From NCBI GenBank assembly GCA_964229545.1, contig CAXRDP010000013.1, positions 1 through 41,519 of the forward strand: DNA of 41,519 bases. The letters are read 5' to 3'. The notes under the pieces were generated by a model. That model worked only from the letters and a program-made list of their open reading frames with translations, searched no databases and was not told the origin of the DNA. Origin of the DNA: UBA724 sp964229545. GTDB taxonomy: Bacteria > Bacteroidota > Bacteroidia > Flavobacteriales > Flavobacteriaceae. Position numbers and translations under genes: made by a program. Position 1 is the stretch's first letter. Each line of letters opens with the position of its first letter. Of this stretch, positions 1 through 8,144 are shown one piece after another.

Positions 1-298
1 TCATGGGATCCTGAAAGATCACGCCAATTTCTTTGCCTCTTAAGGCCGAAAAGACCGCTTTGTCAAAGGGAAACAAGGCTCGATCTTGGAAAGTCATCAC
101 CTCGGCTTGGAGGATTTTTTCTTGCTCGGGCAACAGGCCCAACAGCGACATAGCCGTTACCGATTTTCCGCTGCCAGATTCTCCTACAACTCCTAAAATT
201 TCGTTGGGAAACAACTCAAAAGAAAGCCCTGAAACTGCTTTGAAGTCATCAAAAGTGATGCTCATATTTACAACCGACACCAAAGGAGCTTGTTTCAT
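1..298 (-). CDS. Oligopeptide/dipeptide-type ABC transporter ATP-binding protein (partial)
   Basis: This is the N-terminal part (about 99 residues) of an ABC ATPase whose 3' end runs off the left edge of the window. Walker A reads GESGSGKS near residues 39-46, and the Q-loop region ends in VIFQDPM just at the edge. The IFQDP form and the ESGSGKS P-loop are typical of the OppD/DppD peptide-importer family. The ATG at 296-298 overlaps the TGA of the upstream exonuclease gene as ATGA, so translation is probably coupled. The Walker B and signature motifs lie outside the window, so the exact substrate class is an inference. Confidence 0.85.
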   Translation of the reverse strand, partial: MKQAPLVSVVNMSITFDDFKAVSGLSFELFPNEILGVVGESGSGKSVTAMSLLGLLPEQEKILQAEVMTFQDRALFPFDKAVFSALRGKEIGVIFQDPM

Positions 299-1026
299 CG
301 CTTTGAACGGGTGTTAGTCGAGGAGTTCACATGCACCACCTCATCCTCTGTCAACAAGGGCAAGCCTTCAAATTTTAATAGGATTTGTGCTACGGCCACC
401 ACATCGCGCTCACAGTAGGCTACAATACGATCTAAATCTTTCTGATTGTAAAACACATCGGCTACTTGGCTTCCGTCCATATCGTCTTTGGGGGAGGGAA
501 TGCCCAAGGTGTTTGTGAGTAGTTTTAGGGAGGTATAATGCTTGTAATCTCCAAATTTCCACAGTTCTAAGGTGTCCAAGTGCGGAACTTCCCACGGTTT
601 TTTACCTGCAATTTTAAGCGCATTGGGTAGGCGAATATCGTGTACCAACATACGTCGGGCGATGTAAGGAAAATCAAATTCTTTGCCATTGTGGGCGCAT
701 AGCTTGTGGTAGCGTTTGGAAAAGTGCTGATCGAGCAATGCTTTAAATGCATTGAGAAGATTTAATTCTTCTCCGTAAAAAGAAGTCATCCGAAAAGATC
801 GTTTGTCAGAAACGTCGACAAAATAACCAGCCGAAATACAGATGATTTTCCCAAACTCAGCCCAAATACCGGCACGCTCATAAAATTCTTTGGGGGATAT
901 TTCGTCTTTCCGTTGGTATTGGGTTTTGTCGGCAAACAGTTGTTGCACTTCTTCGCTCAATGCCTCAAAAGAAGCCTCAAGAGGTACGGTTTCTATGTCG
1001 AGAAATAGAATTTGTTCAAGTTTCAT
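295..1026 (-). CDS. PolB-like 3'-5' exonuclease (RNase H fold)
   Basis: This protein of about 243 residues has the three exonuclease motifs of the DEDD family. They are FLDIET near the N-terminus (ExoI), CAHNGKEFDFPYIARRM around residues 110-126 (ExoII) and YCERDVVA near residue 205 (ExoIII). It matches the stand-alone exonuclease family related to the proofreading domain of family B DNA polymerases, and no polymerase domain is present. It probably trims DNA or RNA 3' ends in the cytoplasm; the substrate is unknown. The start could be the ATG ending at 1026 or the GTG one codon upstream. Either overlaps the end of the serine hydrolase gene by 11-14 bases. The stop overlaps the next gene as ATGA. 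Confidence 0.85.
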   Translation of the reverse strand: MKLEQILFLDIETVPLEASFEALSEEVQQLFADKTQYQRKDEISPKEFYERAGIWAEFGKIICISAGYFVDVSDKRSFRMTSFYGEELNLLNAFKALLDQHFSKRYHKLCAHNGKEFDFPYIARRMLVHDIRLPNALKIAGKKPWEVPHLDTLELWKFGDYKHYTSLKLLTNTLGIPSPKDDMDGSQVADVFYNQKDLDRIVAYCERDVVAVAQILLKFEGLPLLTEDEVVHVNSSTNTRSKR

Positions 1027-2185
1027 CACTAAAAGCCAACATTTGAAAGGCTTCTTTCACATAGGTCGGTAGGTCTGCGGGCACTTGTTGCCCTGGAAGG
1101 TCGTCCAAATGACGGTGTCCCAAGCGCACTACGATTACATTTTGTTCGGGGAATACAATCACATATTGTCCCAAATGCCCTCGCATACTAAAATAGGGTT
1201 TTCCATCTATGTCACCCAACCACCAACCGTAGCCGTACTGTGGACTCTCAGAAAAACGGGGTCTTACGGCTTTGGCCACAAAGGCAGAGTCGATTATTTG
1301 TTGCCCATTCCACTTCCCATGGTCTTTAAACAATTTCCCAAACCGCGCAAAGTCGCGGGCATTGGAATTAAAACAGCAATAAGCTTTTTCCAAACCGGCT
1401 TTTTCACTGTCTATTTGCCAATAGGCTTCTTGCTCAGCTCCCATGGGGTTCCAATAATAATCCCATACCAACTCGCTGATGTTTTTTCCGGTTGCTTGTT
1501 CTAAAGCCATGGCCAAGAGTTGGGTGCTGCCGCTTTGGTATATAAATTTTTGACCGGGCGCATCAACAATGGGAATGGTTTGCATCAATTTTCCCATGTC
1601 TTTTTCTACATAAGTGCGCGGGGTGATGGTTAGCAGATTGTCATAGTTTTCGTTCCAGTCGAGACCGGAGGACATACTGGCCAAATCGCCCATGGTGACT
1701 TGCTTGGCAAAAGGGCCTTTAAGCCAAGGTAAAAAATCCATGGCTTTTTGGTCCAGACTTTCTACGGCTCCCGCTTCTATGGCGGACTGAAGAGCTGCCG
1801 CGACCATGCTTTTCACCATAGAAAAAGAGTTGCTTTTGGAGGCGGTGCCGTAGCCATCAAAATATTGTTCGTGCCACACAGAATCATTTTTGATGATCAA
1901 AAAGGCCACTGTACCCAATTCTTGGTGGGTGTCAAGAAGTTTTTGGGAAGGCTTTATGTTGTTGTATTGGCTGTGTAGGGGCCAAGACTGAGGGTTTTCG
2001 CTTGGGGGGATAGTGCGGTTGTCAAAAAACAGAAAATCGTCAAGTCCTGCGGTGGTGCGTTTGGTTTTCATGATGGTGGCGGCCAACCCAAATAGGTGAC
2101 CGTTTCCGGTTAAATACACCAAAGCAGTTAGGCCAAACAGCCCAATCAACACATATTTTAAAATTTTAGCACTAGTCTTCTTCAT
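1016..2185 (-). CDS. Serine hydrolase, class C beta-lactamase-like, membrane-anchored
   Basis: This 389-residue protein belongs to the beta-lactamase/penicillin-binding protein superfamily. The N-terminus has a hydrophobic segment at about residues 10-27, suggesting a membrane anchor or uncleaved signal with the catalytic domain in the periplasm. The active-site SxxK motif is S122-M-V-K125, the YxN-like motif is Y216-Q-S218, and HLG at 337-339 takes the place of the KTG box, as in many esterase-like members. It could be a peptidase, esterase or lactamase, and the sequence does not decide this. It starts 54 bases after hemB ends, so it may be read from the heme operon. A weak -7-like sequence in that gap could also give it its own promoter. 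Confidence 0.85.
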   Translation of the reverse strand: MKKTSAKILKYVLIGLFGLTALVYLTGNGHLFGLAATIMKTKRTTAGLDDFLFFDNRTIPPSENPQSWPLHSQYNNIKPSQKLLDTHQELGTVAFLIIKNDSVWHEQYFDGYGTASKSNSFSMVKSMVAAALQSAIEAGAVESLDQKAMDFLPWLKGPFAKQVTMGDLASMSSGLDWNENYDNLLTITPRTYVEKDMGKLMQTIPIVDAPGQKFIYQSGSTQLLAMALEQATGKNISELVWDYYWNPMGAEQEAYWQIDSEKAGLEKAYCCFNSNARDFARFGKLFKDHGKWNGQQIIDSAFVAKAVRPRFSESPQYGYGWWLGDIDGKPYFSMRGHLGQYVIVFPEQNVIVVRLGHRHLDDLPGQQVPADLPTYVKEAFQMLAFSDET

Positions 2186-2239
2186 AGGGGTAATGATTAA
2201 TAGTCCAATGTACGAAAGTTATTTTAAGCTATCGCTTTA

Positions 2240-3220
2240 TTAGCTCAGCAGGGCGATTGCATCTTTTGCACAGTAGGTCGCAATAACAGAAGCACCGGCA
2301 CGTTTAAAAGCCATCAGTTGTTCCATCATTACAGTTTCATAGTCCAACCAGCCTTTTTCAGCCGCTGCTTTGAGCATCGCATACTCCCCACTGACCTGAT
2401 ATACGGCCACAGGCACCTCTGCTGTTTGGGTCACCTCACGGACAATATCCAAATAGGCAATCCCGGGCTTGACCATCACAATGTCTGCACCTTCTTCGAT
2501 GTCTTGGCGCACTTCTTTTAGGGCTTCCAACCGATTACCGAAGTCCATTTGATAGGTTTTTTTATCCCCAAAACCGGGTGCAGAGTCCAAGGCATCACGA
2601 AAAGGACCATAAAAACCGGAAGCATATTTGGCGCTATAGCTCATGATACACGTATCCACAAACCCTTGTTTTTCGAGCTCTTGGCGAATACTCTTTACCC
2701 GTCCATCCATCATATCGCTTGGAGCCACTACGTCAGCCCCCGCTTGGGCATGACTCAAAGCCATTTGGGCCAACACCTCATTGGTGGGATCGTTTAGGAT
2801 GCGGTTGTTTTCTACAATCCCATCGTGACCAAAAGAGGAATAAGGGTCCAGAGCCACATCGGTAAACACCACCATTTCGGGCACAGCAGCTTTGACCGTT
2901 TGTATGGCACGCTGCATCAAGCCATTGGGGTTGAGCGCTTCTGTTCCGGCATTGTCTTTCAAGTGATTGTCTACCTTGACAAACAGCAAGACTACTTTGA
3001 GTCCCATGCTCCATAGGAGTTTTGCTTCTTTCTCGAGCTCGTCCAAACTCAATCTGTCATAGTCGGGCATAGACGGAATGGCTTCCCTCTTTTTTTTGCC
3101 TTCTACCACAAACAAGGGCACCAAAAAATCATTGGTGCTAAGGCGGGTTTCACGCACCAAGTCGCGCAATGCGGCACTTTTTCTCAATCTTCTACTTCGT
3201 TCTAATGGATACATACTCAT
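2240..3220 (-). CDS. hemB: Delta-aminolevulinic acid dehydratase (porphobilinogen synthase)
   Basis: HemB condenses two 5-aminolevulinates into porphobilinogen. Numbered from the ATG at 3218-3220, the Schiff-base lysines lie in MSYSAKYAS (K198) and DIVMVKPG (K251), and the conserved SPSDMMDGR is present. The segment DVALDPYSSFGHDG has Ala, Asp and Asp where zinc-type enzymes carry three Cys, so this is the metal-site variant associated with magnesium. I chose this start because the family begins just before the YPLxRxRRLR motif. An ATG two codons downstream (3212-3214) is equally good, and the longer reading would lie inside hemF. The gene follows the hemF stop by 4 bases, so it belongs to the hem operon. 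Confidence 0.95.
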   Translation of the reverse strand: MSMYPLERSRRLRKSAALRDLVRETRLSTNDFLVPLFVVEGKKKREAIPSMPDYDRLSLDELEKEAKLLWSMGLKVVLLFVKVDNHLKDNAGTEALNPNGLMQRAIQTVKAAVPEMVVFTDVALDPYSSFGHDGIVENNRILNDPTNEVLAQMALSHAQAGADVVAPSDMMDGRVKSIRQELEKQGFVDTCIMSYSAKYASGFYGPFRDALDSAPGFGDKKTYQMDFGNRLEALKEVRQDIEEGADIVMVKPGIAYLDIVREVTQTAEVPVAVYQVSGEYAMLKAAAEKGWLDYETVMMEQLMAFKRAGASVIATYCAKDAIALLS

Positions 3221-3224
3221 TATT

Positions 3225-4127
3225 TTAAATCCAGTCAATGGGGTTTTTCAGCACCGAAACCAATCGAGCTTCTTCTGTGTTGGGCTCCGGAGTTACATTG
3301 TAATGCCATTGCACCACAGGGGGTAAGCTCATCAGAATACTTTCAATTCGGCCTTTGGTTTTCAAACCAAACAGGGTGCCTTTGTCATGAATCAAATTGA
3401 ACTCCACATAGCGTCCCCGACGCACTTCTTGCCACTGGCGATGGGTGTCTTCGTAGGTTGTGTTTTTTCGCTTTTCGACTATGGGCAAATAGGCATTTAG
3501 AAACGAATCCCCTACATCCGTCACAAAATCGTACCAGTCTTGTAGGTTGTGTTTGTTGTCAGGTCTGCAATAGTCAAAAAACAACCCCCCCACACCGCGG
3601 GCTTCATCGCGGTGGGCGTTCCAAAAATAGCGATCACATTGTTCTTTGTATTTGGGGTAAAATGCTTTATCGTGACGATCACATACAGTTTTACTCACTT
3701 GGTGAAAATGGGTAGCATCTTCGTCAAACAAATAGTAGGGTGTAAGGTCTTGGCCACCCCCAAACCATTGATCGACCACTTGACCTTGGTCGTCATACAG
3801 TTCAAAATATCTGTAGTTGGCATGTACGGTAGGTACAAATGGATTTTTGGGGTGTATGACAAGGCTTAGGCCACAGGCAAAAAAGCTGCCATGTGCTACC
3901 TTTAGATAGGCCTTCATAGAATCTGGGAGTGTGCCATGAACTTTGGACACATTGACCCCACCTTTTTCAAACACAGCCCCGTTTTGAATCACGCGCGATT
4001 GTCCACCGCCCCCACCGGGTCGTTCCCAGTTGTCATGCAAAAAAGTGGCTTTACCATCTGCTTTTTCTAGGGCAGCGGTGATTTCATCTTGTAGGTTGTC
4101 GATAAATGCAGAAAATTCGGGTTTCAT
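3225..4127 (-). CDS. hemF: Oxygen-dependent coproporphyrinogen III oxidase
   Basis: HemF oxidatively decarboxylates coproporphyrinogen III to protoporphyrinogen IX using O2. The 300-residue length matches the E. coli enzyme. Conserved blocks are NWERPGGGGGQSRV (33-46), FEKGGVNVS (53-61), HPKNPFVPTVHANYRYFE (92-109), GGGQDLTPYY (123-132) and RYVEFNLIHDKGT near residue 243. The conserved histidines H92, H102 and H172 fit the metal-binding histidines of the family. Using the O2-dependent enzyme points to an aerobic lifestyle. It lies 9 bases after hemE and is followed closely by hemB, on the same strand. Confidence 0.97.
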   Translation of the reverse strand: MKPEFSAFIDNLQDEITAALEKADGKATFLHDNWERPGGGGGQSRVIQNGAVFEKGGVNVSKVHGTLPDSMKAYLKVAHGSFFACGLSLVIHPKNPFVPTVHANYRYFELYDDQGQVVDQWFGGGQDLTPYYLFDEDATHFHQVSKTVCDRHDKAFYPKYKEQCDRYFWNAHRDEARGVGGLFFDYCRPDNKHNLQDWYDFVTDVGDSFLNAYLPIVEKRKNTTYEDTHRQWQEVRRGRYVEFNLIHDKGTLFGLKTKGRIESILMSLPPVVQWHYNVTPEPNTEEARLVSVLKNPIDWI

Positions 4128-4136
4128 GATTTTTAT

Positions 4137-5168
4137 TTAGGAGTTATAATTTTTTACAGCATTCACAAAAGCTTGGGCGTGGGCCACAGGGACGTTGGGC
4201 AATATGCCATGCCCCAAATTGGCAATGTAGTTTTGAGCGCCAAAGTCGTCAATCATTTTTTTGACCTGACCCTCTATTTCGGGGATGGGCGACAGCAAGC
4301 GAGCCGGATCAAAATTTCCTTGAAGGGTCATTTGCCCTCCTGTCAGATAGCGCGCGTTTCTGGCAGAGCAAGTCCAATCGATTCCCAAGGCGCTTACCGG
4401 CGATTGGGCCATCTCGTGCAAGGCATACCAGCATCCTTTGGCAAACATAATCACAGGTACTTGCTCGGAGAGCGCTTCCACAATTTGACGGCTGTAATTC
4501 CAAGAAAAAGTGGTGTAGTCTTCGGGTCCTAGCATGCCACCCCACGAATCAAACAACTGAACTGCATGTACGCCAGCTTTCACTTTGGCTTTGAGATAGG
4601 CAATGGTGGTTTGGGTGATTTTGTCAAGCAGTTTGTGTGCGGCCTCGGGTTGTTCAAAGCAAAACGCTTTGGCTTTGTCAAAATTTTTGGACCCTTGCCC
4701 TTGTACCATATAACACAAAATGGTCCATGGCGCCCCGGCAAAACCTATAAGTGGCACACGATTGTCTAAGCCCGCCAGGGTTTGCTTGATGCCTTCCATC
4801 ACATAGTTCAAACGGTCATCGACGTCTGGGACTTCCACTTTTTCAACATCAGCCAGCGTGCGGACGGGGTTGGGCAGCCAAGGTCCAATGTCGTTTTTCA
4901 TTTCAACCGCTACGCCCATCGCTTGGGGTATTACCAGGATGTCACTAAACAGTATGGCGGCATCGGTACCCACTTGGTCAATGGGCATAATGGTAATGTC
5001 AGCGACGAGTTCAGGGGTTCTGCAACGCGTAAAAAAATCATATTGCGCTTTGAGCTTCATAAAATCGGGTAGATAGCGACCTGCTTGTCGCATCATCCAG
5101 ACTGGAGGTCTGTTTAGCGGTTCGCCGGCGAGCGCTTTGAGCAGTAAGTCGTTTTTGGGTGTATTCAT
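4137..5168 (-). CDS. hemE: Uroporphyrinogen decarboxylase
   Basis: HemE removes four carboxyl groups from uroporphyrinogen III to give coproporphyrinogen III. The 343-residue protein carries signature 1, PPVWMMRQAGRYLP (21-34), the active-site aspartate in AILFSDIL (D76), and signature 2, GFAGAPWTILCYMVQG, near residues 143-158. The C-terminal GHGILPNVP is also typical. The ATG overlaps the hemD stop as ATGA, so the two are probably translationally coupled. Confidence 0.97.
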   Translation of the reverse strand: MNTPKNDLLLKALAGEPLNRPPVWMMRQAGRYLPDFMKLKAQYDFFTRCRTPELVADITIMPIDQVGTDAAILFSDILVIPQAMGVAVEMKNDIGPWLPNPVRTLADVEKVEVPDVDDRLNYVMEGIKQTLAGLDNRVPLIGFAGAPWTILCYMVQGQGSKNFDKAKAFCFEQPEAAHKLLDKITQTTIAYLKAKVKAGVHAVQLFDSWGGMLGPEDYTTFSWNYSRQIVEALSEQVPVIMFAKGCWYALHEMAQSPVSALGIDWTCSARNARYLTGGQMTLQGNFDPARLLSPIPEIEGQVKKMIDDFGAQNYIANLGHGILPNVPVAHAQAFVNAVKNYNS

Positions 5169-5827
5169 AATCGAAAATGTTTGGCTGCTTGGGCAATAAC
5201 AAGGTCAATATCAGGAGTTTTGGGTATGCTGATTCGGTTTGAATGAGGTGACACGGCAGACGCGGTGGTGTTACCAATGCAAAAGCACCAACTTTCCCCC
5301 AGATTATTCTTTAACAGATAGCTTTCTACGCCACTGGGGCTAAAAAACAATATCCCATCGGGTTCAGGCTGTTGTGTTCGTGCTACAAGTTGGGTTTGAT
5401 AGACCTCAGTCTCGGCATATTCAATATTGGTTTCTTGCATACCAATACTAAAATCGGAGAGTTTTCGATTTCCACAAATATGCAAAAAGGAGTCATTTTT
5501 ATATGTTTTTTGGATAAAATCGACCAAAAACTGCATGTTTTTAGCGCTTTTTTCCACTTTTAGCCCATTTTTCTCCAAAAGTTGTTTGGTTTTTTCGCCC
5601 ACACAGAAGATGGTTTTTCCTGTCCAAATCTCAGAGGGTTTGGCTAGTAGTGCACGAACTGCATTCTGACTGCTAAATACCCAGTGTGTAGGTTTTTCGG
5701 GAAGCTCGAAAGGCACTGAAACTGCTTTGATAGCGTTGTAGTCTACCACCACACAACCCGCATGAGTGAGGCGTTCCATTTGTCCAAAGGAAAGCTTTTT
5801 GGTCGATACAAGCAGGGGTTTGCTCAT
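5165..5827 (-). CDS. hemD: Uroporphyrinogen-III synthase
   Basis: HemD closes hydroxymethylbilane into uroporphyrinogen III while inverting ring D. The family is poorly conserved. Here the 220-residue length, the FSSQNAV segment (51-57), the FSPSGVESYL segment (162-171) and the CIGNTTA segment (183-189) fit the two-domain fold. Its position between hemC and hemE strongly supports the call. Both ends are ATGA overlaps, with hemC upstream and hemE downstream. Confidence 0.92.
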   Translation of the reverse strand: MSKPLLVSTKKLSFGQMERLTHAGCVVVDYNAIKAVSVPFELPEKPTHWVFSSQNAVRALLAKPSEIWTGKTIFCVGEKTKQLLEKNGLKVEKSAKNMQFLVDFIQKTYKNDSFLHICGNRKLSDFSIGMQETNIEYAETEVYQTQLVARTQQPEPDGILFFSPSGVESYLLKNNLGESWCFCIGNTTASAVSPHSNRISIPKTPDIDLVIAQAAKHFRL

Positions 5828-6726
5828 TCTTTGATTCGTTTTAAAAGTTCCCCAGCTCCCTTTTGACCCAGCAGTATTTCAGCGGCTTTATGGCCTATGT
5901 CGTCGGTGTTTATGTCGAATACTTCTTCAACCACAAAATGGCTCTTTCCATCCAAGTCAGTCAAGCAGCCTTTGAACCACATTTTGTCTTTGTCAATGGT
6001 GGCCCATGCCCCGATAGGCGCAGAACATCCTCCTTGCAAAGTCCTCAAAAAATCGCGTTCTGCGCTGACACACAGTGCAGTGGTTGCGTGGTTTAAGCTT
6101 TTGAGCGGGCCAAGCAATTGACTGTCGTTGGTTCTTCCTATCACCATTATGGCACCTTGGGCAGGTGCGGGAAGCATCCAATCGAGTGTGAGCGTGTTTT
6201 TTGGAATTAGGTTCAATCTTTCTAGTCCGGCCTGGGCAAAAATGGCACCATGCCAATTTTCTTTGTTGAGTTTTTCCAAGCGTGTTTGCACGTTGCCCCT
6301 CAGGGGAACTACCGAATCGTTGGGGTAGCGATTCAGCCACTGTGCCTGACGCCTGAGACTGCTGGTGGCAATGACATGATTGCCTTTTTCGAGGCGGTCA
6401 GATTTCATTACAATGACATCTAAAACCGAACCCCGTTCAGGAACAAAGGCAGTGCTGAGTCCTTTTGGGAGGAGCGTGGGGACGTCTTTCATGCTGTGTA
6501 CGGCCAAATCGATTTGGTTATTCAACAAAGCAACGTCCAATTCTTTGGTAAAAACTCCGGTGACACCCATTTCATACAAGGGTTGGGTGAGATTCAAATC
6601 TCCGGTAGACTTAACTGTCACCAACACACTTTCTAGCCCCACCTCTTTTAGGAGGCCTTGGACATGCTTTGCCTGCCACAGCGCCAACGCGCTGTCGCGG
6701 GTTCCAATTCGAACGGGACTAGACAT
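5824..6726 (-). CDS. hemC: Hydroxymethylbilane synthase (porphobilinogen deaminase)
   Basis: HemC polymerises four porphobilinogens into hydroxymethylbilane. The 300-residue protein shows the N-terminal IGTRDSALALWQA (7-19), the catalytic aspartate in HSMKDVPT (D81), ATSSLRRQAQ (120-129) and the dipyrromethane cofactor cysteine in LQGGCSAPIGA (C234). The length is normal. Its ATG lies 8 bases inside the 3' end of hemA, so it is part of one transcription unit led by hemA. Confidence 0.97.
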   Translation of the reverse strand: MSSPVRIGTRDSALALWQAKHVQGLLKEVGLESVLVTVKSTGDLNLTQPLYEMGVTGVFTKELDVALLNNQIDLAVHSMKDVPTLLPKGLSTAFVPERGSVLDVIVMKSDRLEKGNHVIATSSLRRQAQWLNRYPNDSVVPLRGNVQTRLEKLNKENWHGAIFAQAGLERLNLIPKNTLTLDWMLPAPAQGAIMVIGRTNDSQLLGPLKSLNHATTALCVSAERDFLRTLQGGCSAPIGAWATIDKDKMWFKGCLTDLDGKSHFVVEEVFDINTDDIGHKAAEILLGQKGAGELLKRIKE

Positions 6727-7939
6727 GCGGGTCGAGATTAAAAACTTCCTGAATGGTTTTCAGGCTGTCTTCACGGTTATCACTCTCCCGAATGTGGTTG
6801 GCAATGCGGTTGGTGATTTTTTGAATCAAAAACTGAGAAACGAGGGTCGCCTCTTTGGGGTCTAGATGTGGGTGTTTTTTCTGTTGTTGCAAAAGCTCTT
6901 GTCGGCTTAATGCTTCCATCATTTCTTTGAGTGCTTTTACAGTGGGAGCAAACTTACGCGTGTCCAACCATGCATAGAAGTCTGCCTTAACCGCTTCGTT
7001 GATGGATTTGGCTTTGGGAATGTCTTTTTTTCTTTCTTCTAAAGTAGCATCTGTCATTTTGGACAATTCGTCCAAGTGCAAGCGTGTCACATTGGGCAGG
7101 TCAAGGACATCATCGTCTACATTTTTAGGGATAGAAAGGTCAAGAATCAAAAGGGGTTTGTCGGTATGAATCAAAGATTTTGATAAGGTAGGCTGTTCTG
7201 CTCCTGTCGCCACCACGACCACATCGGCTTTCCTAATTTCCACAGGCAATTCGGCGTAGTCTTTGACAATGAGCTTAAACTTTCCAGCCAATTTTTCTGC
7301 GCGGTTTCTTGTGCGATTGATGAGGGTAATGTGGTCATTTTGGGTATGCTTGACTAGGTTTTCACAAGTGTTTCTGCCAATTTTCCCCAAACCGAACAAC
7401 AAAATATTCTTTTGGTCTATGTTGGGGATGCGGTCTAGCATGTAGCGAACAGACACATAAGAAACGGAAGTAGCACCCGAGGAGAGCTTGGTTTCATTTT
7501 TGATCCTTTTGCTAGCCTGAATGACAGAGGTAAACAAGCGCTCAAACAATGGGTTGATGAGCCCATACTTTTTGGATCGAGAGAAACTCTTTTTAAGCTG
7601 CGCAATAATTTCAAAATCACCCAAGATCTGAGAGTCCAAACCAGTTCCTACACGGAACAAGTGGTTGATGGCCTTTGACCCATGATAGACATATCCTACT
7701 TCTTGAAACTGTTCTTTGGCTCCGTTTGAAAAGGCGCACAACAAGTCAATCAGTTCTTGGGAAGAAGCGCCATAAGCGTACAACTCTGTTCTATTGCAGG
7801 TAGATTGTACAGTAAGCGCTTCCATCTGTAGCCGCTTGGCTTCCTCTAGCAGGAGTGTTTGGGCAGAAGATGACAAACTAAAACGGCCACGCGCAGCCAC
7901 ATCGGCCTTTTTGTAGCTTACGCCTATACAGTGCAACAT
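6719..7939 (-). CDS. hemA: Glutamyl-tRNA reductase
   Basis: HemA reduces glutamyl-tRNA to glutamate-1-semialdehyde, the first step of the C5 tetrapyrrole pathway. From the ATG at 7937-7939 the protein has 406 residues. The catalytic cysteine is C48 in STCNRTELYAYG, a substrate-binding GLDSQILGDFEI follows, and the NADPH-binding turn is LLFGLGKIGRN. A longer reading from a GTG at 7999 is possible. I reject it because that extension contains a full promoter (TTTG, 18 bases, TACTTTTG) ending 12 bases before the ATG. This gene leads the hemACDEFB run. The partner hemL is not in the window. Confidence 0.95.
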   Translation of the reverse strand: MLHCIGVSYKKADVAARGRFSLSSSAQTLLLEEAKRLQMEALTVQSTCNRTELYAYGASSQELIDLLCAFSNGAKEQFQEVGYVYHGSKAINHLFRVGTGLDSQILGDFEIIAQLKKSFSRSKKYGLINPLFERLFTSVIQASKRIKNETKLSSGATSVSYVSVRYMLDRIPNIDQKNILLFGLGKIGRNTCENLVKHTQNDHITLINRTRNRAEKLAGKFKLIVKDYAELPVEIRKADVVVVATGAEQPTLSKSLIHTDKPLLILDLSIPKNVDDDVLDLPNVTRLHLDELSKMTDATLEERKKDIPKAKSINEAVKADFYAWLDTRKFAPTVKALKEMMEALSRQELLQQQKKHPHLDPKEATLVSQFLIQKITNRIANHIRESDNREDSLKTIQEVFNLDPHV

Positions 7940-7951
7940 CGGTAGGTGCGA

Positions 7952-7982
7952 CAAAAGTATCTGAGTTAAGTTTGATACAAAA
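7952..7982 (-). promoter_or_regulatory. hemA promoter (Bacteroidota type)
   Basis: On the minus strand, TTTTG at 7978-7982 (-33) is followed after 18 bases by TACTTTTG at 7952-7959 (-7), an exact match to TTG/TAnnTTTG. A second -7-like TAGTTTTG overlaps the -33 element (7978-7985). The hemA ATG begins 12 bases after the -7 box, so the mRNA leader should be only a few bases long. Confidence 0.7.
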
Positions 7983-8000
7983 CTATTTTTGCCAAGCACA

Positions 8001-8019
8001 TAAAAATAACGCTATAAGT
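8001..8019. repeat. Direct repeat copy 1 in the hemA/araC control region
   Basis: TAAAAATAACGCTAT (8001-8015) is repeated exactly at 8126-8140. Allowing one mismatch, the match extends to 19 bases. This copy lies just upstream of the hemA -33 element, at roughly -55 to -75 from the expected hemA transcription start, a usual place for an activator site. Confidence 0.7.
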
Positions 8020-8103
8020 ACTTTTTCTATCGCAATGAGGGCACAAACCCATCTATAGATTAGAATCAATATAAATAAGTTAAAAGTAAGAACGAAATAT
8101 CCT

Positions 8104-8111
8104 TACATTTG
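8104..8111 (+). promoter_or_regulatory. araC-hemH promoter -7 element
   Basis: TACATTTG at 8104-8111 matches TAnnTTTG exactly. A TTA at about 8080-8082 is in the place of the -33 TTG. The AraC-type gene starts 27 bases after the box, and repeat copy 2 lies in between and over the start codon. Confidence 0.55.
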
Positions 8112-8125
8112 CCCAAAAAGGGAAG

Positions 8126-8144
8126 TAAAAATAACGCTATGAGT
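8126..8144. repeat. Direct repeat copy 2, overlapping the araC-type start codon
   Basis: This is the second copy of TAAAAATAACGCTAT, with 18 of 19 bases matching copy 1. It runs into the ATG at 8139. It lies downstream of the likely transcription start of the araC-type gene, where a bound protein would block rather than activate. The two copies start 125 bases apart, close to 12 helical turns. Confidence 0.7.

Noticed and set aside
33..317. Plus-strand ORF of 94 codons at the left edge
   Set aside because: It is antisense to a clear ABC ATPase with Walker A and Q-loop on the minus strand.
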